From Gemmatimonadota bacterium (GTDB lineage Bacteria > Latescibacterota > UBA2968 > UBA8231): a stretch of 11,507 nt of DNA. The stretch spans positions 1-11,507 of the forward strand of contig JAPOYQ010000757.1 of assembly GCA_026706505.1 (NCBI GenBank), given 5' to 3'. The position numbers and the translations under genes were made by a program. The notes beneath the pieces are model-generated. The model saw nothing but the letters and a program-made list of their open reading frames with translations, was not told where the DNA came from and did not search any database. The stretch's first letter is position 1. Every line of letters starts with the position of its first letter. This document shows positions 1-5,963 of the stretch, piece after piece.

Positions 1-81
1 ACCAGCCACCGCCGATTCACTCGCAGCACCAGCCACCGCCGATTCACTCGCAGCACCAGCCACCGCCGATTCACTCGCAGC
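1..81 (+). repeat. 27-bp tandem repeat, three perfect copies
   Basis: Copies lie at 1-27, 28-54 and 55-81 and are identical at every base. The unit is in frame with the surrounding gene and encodes PATADSLAA. More copies may lie beyond the left edge. Perfect identity suggests recent expansion or gene conversion, so copy number could vary between strains. Confidence 0.95.
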
Positions 82-583
82 AGATGAACTCGTATTTTTC
101 GTGCCTGAAGCACCCTACACCGGTCTGCTCATCGACGTCCGCGGCCTCGGGCTACAACCGAGCATAGCGCCGCGAGTGCTCAGCGCAGAGGGACACGTGA
201 TTCACGGCGCGGCTACTGTGGACCGCAGCCTCACCACGGACTACGGAGTCGCAGGCTATGACGACGACATCGATCGCGCCTACACAAGCGAACGGCTCGG
301 CGGCGAGGAGGCCAACCCTTTCGTCGTCAGGGCCACGGGCACGACCGGTCGCTACTCAGGCGACGCCATCCTCGACAACTTCGATGCCGTGCAAGTGCTG
401 CAAGCCGACGAGGCCGGCGACTTCTTGCGCCAAGGTCGGGTGACCTTCCTCCTCGGTCCCGAACCAGCGGCCTTCGATTCTATCTATTTCGATTCTACCT
501 ATACTGACACTTTCATATTAGAAGGAATGGAATATGAGTTTGAGCTTTACGGAGAAATGGAATCAAGCGATCCGCGGGAATAA
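2..583 (+). CDS. LPP20/FlgP-like protein of unknown function, C-terminal part (5' end outside window)
   Basis: The reading frame is open from the left edge, so the start lies outside the window; the GTG at 101 is only an internal codon. It begins with three copies of the nonapeptide PATADSLAA, a flexible Ala/Pro-rich linker, followed by DELVFFVPEAPYTGLLIDVRG. The motif YTGLLIDVRGLGLQPSIAPRVL, then a dispensed 'NPFVVRATG' segment and a final strand RVTFLLG, recalls the conserved C-terminal domain of LPP20/FlgP-type lipoproteins, whose biochemical role is largely unknown. I recognise the family only by pattern. A lipoprotein signal cannot be checked because the N terminus is missing. Family members usually end near the RVTFLL strand; here about 40 acidic and aromatic residues follow (FDSIYFDSTY and onward), and the gene runs 50 bp into pyrF before its TAA. 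The tail may be a recent extension. Confidence 0.6.
   Translation, partial: PATADSLAAPATADSLAAPATADSLAADELVFFVPEAPYTGLLIDVRGLGLQPSIAPRVLSAEGHVIHGAATVDRSLTTDYGVAGYDDDIDRAYTSERLGGEEANPFVVRATGTTGRYSGDAILDNFDAVQVLQADEAGDFLRQGRVTFLLGPEPAAFDSIYFDSTYTDTFILEGMEYEFELYGEMESSDPRE
473..502 (+). repeat. 15-bp tandem duplication
   Basis: The segment 473-487 (TTCGATTCTATCTAT) is repeated at 488-502 with one change (TTCGATTCTACCTAT). In the upstream gene it encodes FDSIY-FDSTY. It lies in an AT-richer patch directly before pyrF. Confidence 0.8.
520..526 (+). promoter_or_regulatory. Shine-Dalgarno site of pyrF
   Basis: AGAAGGA ends 7 nt before the ATG at 534. It supports that start although it lies inside the upstream coding sequence. 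A weak -10-like TATACT (500-505) sits just upstream, but no convincing -35 accompanies it, so I do not claim a promoter. Confidence 0.6.
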
Positions 584-1349
584 CTCGCTGGTCTGCGTCG
601 GGCTAGACACCGATCCCGCTCAACTGCCCGCCTGCGTCCGCGCCAAAGCCGATCCCATCCTCTACTTCAACCAACAAATCATCGACGCCACTTGCGACCT
701 CGTCTGCTGCTACAAACCCAACTTCGCTTTCTACAACGCCCTCGGCGCGGACGGCTTTGCCACGCTCAAACGCACCCTTGACCACATTCCCCCAGACATC
801 CCGGTACTCATCGACGCCAAGGTCGGCGACATGGGTAACACCGCCGAGCAATACGCCCGCGCCTTCTACGAGGTCCTCGGCTGCGACGCGCTGACAGTGA
901 CTCCCTATTTGGGCCACGACTGCGTCGCGCCCTTCACCGCGTACCAAGACCGCACCACCTTTCTCGTCTGCCTGACGTCCAACCCCGGTGCCGACGATTT
1001 TCAGAAGAACCATCTAGGCGACCAGCCCCTGTACGAGCGCGTCATTGCCAAGGCCCACGAGTGGAACGCCGCCAACAACATCGGCCTAGTCGTCGGCGCG
1101 ACTCAACCCGAGCACTTGGCTCACTTCCGCTCCCTAGCGCCGGACATACCCTTGCTGATACCCGGAGTCGGCGCACAAGGCGGCTCTGTAGAGTTGGCGG
1201 TCAAAAACGGCTGCGACGCTCGCGGCGCGGGCATCCTCATCAACTCCTCGCGCGGCATCCTCTACGCCTCCCAAAGCAGCGATTTCGCGGCTGCGGCCCG
1301 GCAGGCGACTCTAACCCTGCGCGACGCCATCAACGCCCACCGCCCCTGA
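534..1349 (+). CDS. pyrF: Orotidine 5'-phosphate decarboxylase, type 2 subfamily
   Basis: Converts orotidine 5'-monophosphate to UMP plus CO2, the last step of de novo pyrimidine synthesis, in the cytosol. The 271-aa product has the usual length for the longer type 2 subfamily. Visible signatures are CVGLDTDP (21-28), CYKPNFAFY (59-67), the catalytic Asp-Lys-x-x-Asp array in LIDAKVGDMGNTA (D94, K96, D99), the phosphate-binding loop IPGVGAQGG (209-217) and NSSRGILYA (237-245), whose Arg contacts phosphate. The ATG at 534 is chosen for the strong Shine-Dalgarno site and because MSLSFTEKW aligns with the usual N terminus. The gene overlaps the preceding one by 50 bp, so its expression probably depends partly on that transcript. 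No other pyrimidine gene is adjacent. Confidence 0.95.
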   Translation: MSLSFTEKWNQAIRGNNSLVCVGLDTDPAQLPACVRAKADPILYFNQQIIDATCDLVCCYKPNFAFYNALGADGFATLKRTLDHIPPDIPVLIDAKVGDMGNTAEQYARAFYEVLGCDALTVTPYLGHDCVAPFTAYQDRTTFLVCLTSNPGADDFQKNHLGDQPLYERVIAKAHEWNAANNIGLVVGATQPEHLAHFRSLAPDIPLLIPGVGAQGGSVELAVKNGCDARGAGILINSSRGILYASQSSDFAAAARQATLTLRDAINAHRP

Positions 1350-1356
1350 GCCGTTG

Positions 1357-1385
1357 TTGCCATCGTCTATAGCTATCTCTATTTT
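1357..1385 (+). promoter_or_regulatory. Candidate sigma-70-type promoter for tRNA-Pro
   Basis: TTGCCA (1357-1362, 5 of 6 matches to the -35 consensus) is followed after 17 nt by TATTTT (1380-1385, 4 of 6 to the -10). The predicted start, about 1391-1393, lies just before the tRNA at 1397. The position right after pyrF and the spacing make it plausible; this is inferred from sequence alone. Confidence 0.45.
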
Positions 1386-1396
1386 TTGCAATGCGT

Positions 1397-1474
1397 CGGG
1401 GTGTGGCGCAGTCCGGTCAGCGCACCTGCTTTGGGAGCAGGATGTCGTCGGTTCGAATCCGACCACCCCGACCA
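1397..1474 (+). tRNA. tRNA-Pro (anticodon UGG)
   Basis: A full cloverleaf can be folded by eye. The acceptor stem CGGGGTG (1397-1403) pairs with CACCCCG (1464-1470). The D stem is GCGC/GCGC (1406-1409, 1420-1423). The anticodon stem CCTGC/GCAGG encloses the loop TTTGGGA (1430-1436) with anticodon TGG at 1432-1434. There is a 5-nt variable loop, and the T stem GTCGG/CCGAC encloses TTCGAAT (1452-1458). The 3' ACCA is encoded. C1:G72 is typical of bacterial tRNA-Pro, and UGG decodes most or all proline codons. No copy of its 3' end is seen elsewhere in the window, so there is no sign of its use as an integration site here. Confidence 0.97.
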
Positions 1475-1541
1475 CCACTTTCCCTTTAGCACCCCTCCCT
1501 TTGCCCAGCGAAATTCGCAGCCCTTCAGACAAGGATGAATC

Positions 1542-2879
1542 ATGGCACGAGAAATCAAGGCTTTGCTCGACGAGGAAATCGCGGCGTACGCAGCGCGCAA
1601 TCCCCGCTCGCAAGCGATGTTTGCGCGAGCCAAGCAATCGCTACCGGGCGGCAACACCCGCACTGGCGTCCACATTGACCCTTTTCCCCTATACGCCGAC
1701 CGCGGCGAGGGGGCCTATCTCTACGACATCGACGGCCACCGCCTGACCGACTTCGTCAACAACAACACGGCCCTGCCCTTGGGCCACGCCCATCCCGCCA
1801 TCGTCGCAGCCCTGCAGGAACAAATCGCCCGCGGCACTGGGTTTTCGCGGCCCCTCGCCCTCGAAGTGGAGATGGCCGAAGCACTCCGCGCGCGCATGCC
1901 TGCACTGGAGAAAGTGCGCTTTTGCTCCTCGGGCACCGAGGCCGTACTCAACGCCTTGCGCGTGGCGCGGGCGCATACTGGGCGCACCAAGGTCGCCAAA
2001 TTCGAGGGAGCCTATCACGGCATAGACGACAGCGCGCTGGTGAGTTACTTGCCGCCGCTGGGACCGGAGTTGGGGCCAGCTAACAAGCCGCAGGGCGTGG
2101 CCTCTTCGGCCGGGCTGATGGCCCACACCCTCGACGACGTGGTCGTGTTGCCGTTCAACGACGCGGTGACCTGCGCCGAGATCATCGGCGACAACGCCCA
2201 AGACCTAGCCGCCGTGATCGTGGATCCGCTCTCCACAGCCGCCGGGCTGGCGCTGCCAGAGCCCGGTTTTTTATCGGATCTGCGCGACGCAACCACCCGT
2301 GCCGGAGCCCTACTGATCTTCGACGAAATCGTCAGCTTCCGCTTCGGTCCGGGTGGGACGCATACGGCCTACCAAGTGCGGCCCGATCTGATCTGTTTGG
2401 GCAAGGTAATCGCCGGCGGGACGCCCGGTGCGGCCTTCGGCGGCCGCGCTGACGCCATGGACCTATACGATCCAGCCGACGGGCCGCAGATCCAACAGTC
2501 CGGGACCTTCAACGCCAATCCCATCGCCCTAGTCGCCGGCCTGCAGACGCTCCAAGCGCTGACTCCCGAGGCGTACGAGCAAATGGAAGGGCTGGCGCGG
2601 CGGGCGGCTGAAGGGTTGGAGACTGCGTTTGGCGAGGCTGGTGTCGCCGTGCAGGTGGTCGTGGCCGGGTCCATATTCCGGCTGTATTTCCTCGAACAGC
2701 CGCCGCGCAACTTCCGCGAAGCAGCGCAGGACGACGCGCAGATGCACCGCTGGTTGTTCTTCGCTCTGCTCAACAAGGGGCTATACACGCGGACGGGCGG
2801 CAACATATCACTGGCGACCGAGACTCACCACATCGACGCGCTGGTTCAGGGGGTGCGCGAGGTGGTGCAAGTGCTGTAA
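1542..2879 (+). CDS. Class III PLP aminotransferase, glutamate-1-semialdehyde aminomutase-like
   Basis: A 445-aa cytosolic fold-type I PLP enzyme. Signatures are an N-terminal LPGGNTR (34-40), LGHAHP (80-85), the cofactor phosphate-binding SSGTEAVLNALR (129-140), FEGAYHG (154-160), the ring-contacting Asp in FDEIVSFR (260-267), the Schiff-base lysine K288 in CLGKVIAGGTPGAAFGG, and GTFNANPIA (321-329). This pattern is that of the GSAM branch of class III aminotransferases. Two places differ from HemL: VNNNTALPLGHAHP where HemL has a different motif before GHAHP, and VDPLSTAAG where VEPVAGN is usual. It is therefore more likely a paralogue acting on another amino donor or ketone; the substrate cannot be told. 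The ATG is supported by AAGGA at 1531-1535. No haem genes are adjacent. Confidence 0.88.
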   Translation: MAREIKALLDEEIAAYAARNPRSQAMFARAKQSLPGGNTRTGVHIDPFPLYADRGEGAYLYDIDGHRLTDFVNNNTALPLGHAHPAIVAALQEQIARGTGFSRPLALEVEMAEALRARMPALEKVRFCSSGTEAVLNALRVARAHTGRTKVAKFEGAYHGIDDSALVSYLPPLGPELGPANKPQGVASSAGLMAHTLDDVVVLPFNDAVTCAEIIGDNAQDLAAVIVDPLSTAAGLALPEPGFLSDLRDATTRAGALLIFDEIVSFRFGPGGTHTAYQVRPDLICLGKVIAGGTPGAAFGGRADAMDLYDPADGPQIQQSGTFNANPIALVAGLQTLQALTPEAYEQMEGLARRAAEGLETAFGEAGVAVQVVVAGSIFRLYFLEQPPRNFREAAQDDAQMHRWLFFALLNKGLYTRTGGNISLATETHHIDALVQGVREVVQVL

Positions 2880-2887
2880 CGTCCCGC

Positions 2888-3250
2888 ATGACCGCTAGCG
2901 CATGGCGGCGCGCATTCTTTTGTAGCCTGTCCCTGAGCATGGTTTGCTGCGGCAGTTGGGGCTGGCAGCCTCCGCCAGCAGAATCGCCAACCACGGCAAC
3001 GGCAACGGCAACGGCTCACTACGCCTACTACTGTGCCGACTGCCACGGTCCCGCCATGGATGGAGGTATGGCCAGCAGCCTGATTGACGGCCGCTGGGAT
3101 TACGGCGCAAGCGACTCAGCCATATTCGCGAGCATTGCCGTGGGGATTCCCGAGGACGGCATGCCCGGGTTTGGCGCGGTAATGGACGCAGCCCAAATCG
3201 ACGCGTTGGTACGCCTGATGCGGGAGGCCGAGCGCGCACAATCCCATTAA
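2888..3250 (+). CDS. Small exported monohaem c-type cytochrome
   Basis: A 120-aa protein with an N-terminal export signal (two Arg at 7-8, then a hydrophobic stretch about 9-20), a Thr/Ala-rich linker (36-43) and one haem c site C49-A-D-C52-H53. M92 in DGMPGFG is the likely sixth, distal ligand, the usual arrangement of class I cytochromes c with His/Met coordination. It would be held in the periplasm; cysteines at 20-21 might allow lipidation, but no good lipobox is present. It starts 8 bp after the aminotransferase stop with no clear Shine-Dalgarno site, so translation is probably coupled to that gene. The next gene encodes a PQQ-type sugar dehydrogenase, for which such a cytochrome is a natural electron acceptor. 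That partnership is inferred from context. Confidence 0.85.
   Translation: MTASAWRRAFFCSLSLSMVCCGSWGWQPPPAESPTTATATATAHYAYYCADCHGPAMDGGMASSLIDGRWDYGASDSAIFASIAVGIPEDGMPGFGAVMDAAQIDALVRLMREAERAQSH
2993..3016 (+). repeat. ACGGCA hexamer repeat in cytochrome linker
   Basis: Three perfect ACGGCA copies and one ACGGCT encode (Thr-Ala)x4 at residues 36-43, between the signal peptide and the haem domain. It is a short low-complexity tether that could vary by slippage. Confidence 0.85.
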
Positions 3251-3318
3251 TCCCCACTGAGCGAATACGAGCGCTAGCATTTATGGGATAGCTATCTGAC
3301 CAAAGGTTTGAAAAATAC

Positions 3319-4446
3319 ATGCGATACAGCATCTATCTAGTTTGCATCCTCGCCATTGCAGGAGACGGCGCGGCCCAACAGATCGTCCAATCCGAGGAAC
3401 ACACCTTTCGCGTCGAGACCTTCGCCACCGGCTTGGGCGTGCCATGGGGCCTTGCTTTTCTGCCCGATGGACGCTTGTTGGTCACCGAGCGCGAGGGACG
3501 GCTGCGCATCGTCGGCACCGATGGCGCGGTCTCGCCACCCATCGACGGCGTGCCCAAGGTGCGCGTCAGGGGACAGGGCGGGCTAATGGACGTGGCCTTG
3601 CACCCCCAATACGCGGAGACCGGCTGGATTTACCTCAGTTACTCGGATCCACTGCCTGGGCCGCTAGGCGGTATGCTGAGCTATACGGCCATCAGCCGCG
3701 GACGGCTGCAAGACGAAGAGCTGGTCGATGTGGAAGTGGTTTATCGCGTCCCGGATCAATTCTACACTCGGCACTCCCACCACTACGGCTCGCGTATCGT
3801 CTTCGACCGCGAGGGCTACTTGTACTTTGCAATCGGCGACCGCGGCCAGCGTCCCCTCGCCCAGAACGTGAAGTGGCCCCACGGCAAAATCCACCGCTTG
3901 CACGACAACGGTGGCGTCCCGTCCGATAACCCTTTTGTCGGGAGCAACGGAGCCATTGCGTCGGTCTGGTCTTACGGCCACCGCAACCCGCAGGGAATGG
4001 CCCTGCACCCAGAGACCGACCAACTGTGGATAGCCGAGCACGGCCCCAAAGGCGGCGACGAACTCAACCACGTGCGCCGAGGGCTAAACTACGGCTGGCC
4101 AGCCATCACCTACGGCATCAACTACGACGGCACGCCCATTACTGACCAAACCCACGCCGAGGGCATGGAGCAGCCGCAGACCTATTGGGTGCCGTCGATA
4201 GCAGTCTGCGGCATTGACTTTTACACCGGCGAGCGCTTCGGCAACTGGCAAAACGACCTGTTGGTAACCTCGCTGCGCTTCAACCGCCTACACCGGCTGC
4301 GACTGGCGGGCACAGAAGTAGTGCGTGATGAGATCGTGTACCAAGGTGAGTCGCGGATGCGCGACGTGCAGACCGGGCCGGACGGCGCGATCTATCTCGC
4401 GGTGGAAGACCCAGGGCGGATTTTGCGGCTGGTGCCCGCAGAGTGA
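3319..4446 (+). CDS. PQQ-dependent sugar dehydrogenase (glucose/sorbosone dehydrogenase family)
   Basis: A 375-aa soluble six-bladed beta-propeller of the GSDH/aldose sugar dehydrogenase (YliI-like) family. These enzymes oxidise the C1 hydroxyl or aldehyde of sugars using pyrroloquinoline quinone. The N terminus is a signal peptide with probable cleavage after Ala-18/19 (GDGAAQQ), so the enzyme is periplasmic. Propeller and active-site motifs are VPWGLAFLPDG (41-51), RHSHHYGSRIVF (151-162; H155 is the likely catalytic base), FAIGDRGQR (170-178), WSYGHRNPQGMA (217-228), EHGPKGGDELN (240-250) and NYGWP (257-261). Length and motif order fit the family. The actual sugar and cofactor use are not proven by sequence. 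Its start, with weak AAAGG at 3302-3306, lies 68 bp after the cytochrome c gene, its likely redox partner. Confidence 0.9.
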   Translation: MRYSIYLVCILAIAGDGAAQQIVQSEEHTFRVETFATGLGVPWGLAFLPDGRLLVTEREGRLRIVGTDGAVSPPIDGVPKVRVRGQGGLMDVALHPQYAETGWIYLSYSDPLPGPLGGMLSYTAISRGRLQDEELVDVEVVYRVPDQFYTRHSHHYGSRIVFDREGYLYFAIGDRGQRPLAQNVKWPHGKIHRLHDNGGVPSDNPFVGSNGAIASVWSYGHRNPQGMALHPETDQLWIAEHGPKGGDELNHVRRGLNYGWPAITYGINYDGTPITDQTHAEGMEQPQTYWVPSIAVCGIDFYTGERFGNWQNDLLVTSLRFNRLHRLRLAGTEVVRDEIVYQGESRMRDVQTGPDGAIYLAVEDPGRILRLVPAE

Positions 4447-4477
4447 AACAAGGTGGGGTTAGGGGAAAGAAACCAAG

Positions 4478-5011
4478 ATGGAAAAGCGAACGCTTGGCCG
4501 CACGGGCCTTGAAGTCAGCGTGCTGGGCATGGGGGGACTATACGTCTCCAGCGCGGGTGCCCGTAGACGGGATGAGGCATGCCGCGCCGTCCACCGCGCC
4601 CTTGAACTTGGCGTGGATTACGTGGATACAGCACCTAACTACCGCGACAGCGAAGAAGTGTTGGGCATCGCGCTCGAAGGTGTGACGCAGCCGTACTTCC
4701 TCGCGACAAAACTCGGCGGTCGGCCGCAGCCGTTCAATCCGCAAGATAAAGATCTCTTGCGGCAGTCGGTCGATGAAAGCCTGCGGTTACTCAAACGCGA
4801 CTACATCGATATCCTATTGGTACACGAACCAGACCGTCCCGGTCAGTACGATTGGTGGACGGACTACGACCACTTCCACGGACCCTTCTGCGATCTATTG
4901 GAAGAACTGAAAGCGGAGAACATCATCCGCCGCCAAGTTCGGCGCGCAAGCGCAAGATTTCGGCTTTCATCTGCTCGCTCTCAACCTCTTTGGACACGTC
5001 TCGGTACATGA
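4478..5011 (+). pseudogene. Aldo/keto reductase, C-terminal half missing
   Basis: The N-terminal half of an NAD(P)H-dependent aldo/keto reductase is well conserved: RTLGRTGLEVSVLGMGG (4-20), DYVDTAPNYRDSEEVLG (47-63), LATKLGG (75-81) and LLVHEP (113-118). The tetrad Asp50, Tyr55, Lys78 and His116 is intact. After LEELKAENIIR (about residue 151, near 4930) the similarity stops and the frame runs through antisense response-regulator sequence to a stop at 5009-5011. A family member has about 300-330 residues, and the missing part forms half of the TIM barrel and the cofactor site, so the product should be inactive. Start: AGGGGA at 4461-4466. It lies 31 bp after the sugar dehydrogenase and was probably its co-transcribed partner. 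Confidence 0.85.
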
Positions 5012-5876
5012 CGATATGGCCCATGTTGTGTACGGGCGCTGTCGAGCGATAAAAAAGCCGGGGATTTGAATCGTCGGCTGCGATGACTTCTTCCTCCAAG
5101 TCGCCCGTGCGGTCCGAAAACAGCCCGCGTCCCGATTCAGGCAGACCGGGCGGCCGGAGGCGCTCCCCAATGCGTGCCATGAGATCACTTGGCGACATTT
5201 GCTTCAATTCGCTTTCCGTGGCGTCAAGCAGCTTCTCATACCCCTGATTCGCCACCTGCAGGCGTCCATCGGCATCGAACATGCCGATGGCATCTCCCGT
5301 CGCGTCGAGCACTGCTTGCAGTCTTTGATTGCTGGATTCCAGTTGCCGATTGCTATCTTCAAGTTCCCGCTGGTGCTTTGCCAACTCCTGTTCGATGTTC
5401 CACTTCCCAGTAAGCGAAAGCGTGATCTGCTGAATCTCCTCGCGCGAAAACGGCTTGCGGATGTAGAGCAATTTGTGCAGCAATTCCATGTCGTTGACGA
5501 TCTCGGGCAGCGTCTTATCCGAGTACGCGGTCATGATGACGATTTCGATATCCTGCTCGAATTGCCGAATCTGGCGCACGGTTTCAATGCCATCAGTACC
5601 CGGGGGCATTCTGACGTCAATGTAGGCCAGTGCAAAGGGACGGTTCGATTCTTGGGCTGCTTTGACCATTGCGCAGGCTTCCTCCCCGCTTGTCGCATGG
5701 GAGAGTTCAAACTGCGGCAGAACGGGCTTATCGCTCTGCGCGACAAACGCTGCCGCCAACTCATCCGTTGCCCTCTAGGTCAAGCTGAAGGCCAGCATCT
5801 CTTCAAAGTCGTTGTGAATTTCCTCTTGGTCATCAACGATCAGCACGCGGTAGTTCCAAGAGTCGTTTGATTTCAT
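4923..5876 (-). pseudogene. REC-PAS response regulator interrupted by an in-frame TAG
   Basis: The frame from ATG at 5876 to TGA at 4923 encodes 317 codons with an amber TAG at codon 34 (5775-5777). The receiver domain (about 9-160) has the acidic pair D15-D16 in RVLIVDDQEEIH, phospho-acceptor D87 in AYIDVRMPPGTDG, T116 in IVIMTAYSD and K141 in YIRKPF. A coiled coil (about 162-188), a PAS domain (about 185-295) and a second helix MKAEILRLRAEL follow. Translation could restart at the TTG of codon 40 (5759), but that product lacks D15-D16, needed for Mg2+ binding and phosphorylation. The protein ends abruptly at the junction with the aldo/keto reductase. Related proteins may continue into a sigma-54 activator or another output domain, so the C terminus is probably lost too. 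The cognate kinase lies 87 bp upstream. Confidence 0.8.
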
Positions 5877-5890
5877 AAAGCCGCCTTTAT
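5875..5890 (-). promoter_or_regulatory. Inverted repeat over the response regulator's ribosome-binding region
   Basis: Read on the - strand, ATAAAG-GCGG-CTTTAT has perfect 6-bp arms and a 4-nt loop. It contains the AAAGG Shine-Dalgarno-like core and reaches the start codon at 5876. Folded in RNA it could hide the ribosome site. The stem is short and AT-rich, so any effect is uncertain. Confidence 0.3.
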
Positions 5891-5963
5891 AGTTGCTCGA
5901 TCGCGAGGGAAAAGTTCGAAATGGATGGTTGGAGGTCCGCAGCAATAGAACGCACAGACGACG

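Noticed and set aside
1..81. CRISPR array
   Set aside because: The units are directly abutting identical 27-mers with no spacers and are in frame with a protein gene.
603..1013. 136-codon open frame antisense to pyrF
   Set aside because: A by-product of high GC opposite a highly conserved enzyme; the product is low-complexity Val/Gly-rich without motifs.
1397..1474. tRNA-Pro as attachment site of an integrated element
   Set aside because: No duplicate of the tRNA 3' end and no integrase gene is found in the window; flanking genes look like normal chromosome.
1508..1518. Palindrome GCGAAATTCGC between the tRNA and the aminotransferase as terminator or operator
   Set aside because: Five-base arms around one base cannot form a stable hairpin and no T-run follows; most likely chance.
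2369..2806. 145-codon open frame antisense to the aminotransferase
   Set aside because: Lies wholly within the conserved PLP enzyme and has a composition typical of antisense shadows.
1542..2879. Calling the aminotransferase hemL
   Set aside because: Motifs before GHAHP and at VDPLSTAAG differ from those of true glutamate-1-semialdehyde aminomutase, and no haem genes are adjacent.
5775..5777. TAG as a recoded sense codon (genetic-code change or pyrrolysine)
   Set aside because: TAG serves as the terminal stop of the CocE, Gfo/Idh and Nudix genes in this window, and no recoding element is visible; a mutation or base error is simpler.
5199..5870. 223-codon open frame on the + strand opposite the response regulator
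   Set aside because: It mirrors the receiver and PAS coding sequence on the other strand, has no recognisable domain or ribosome site, and the - strand shows clear family motifs.
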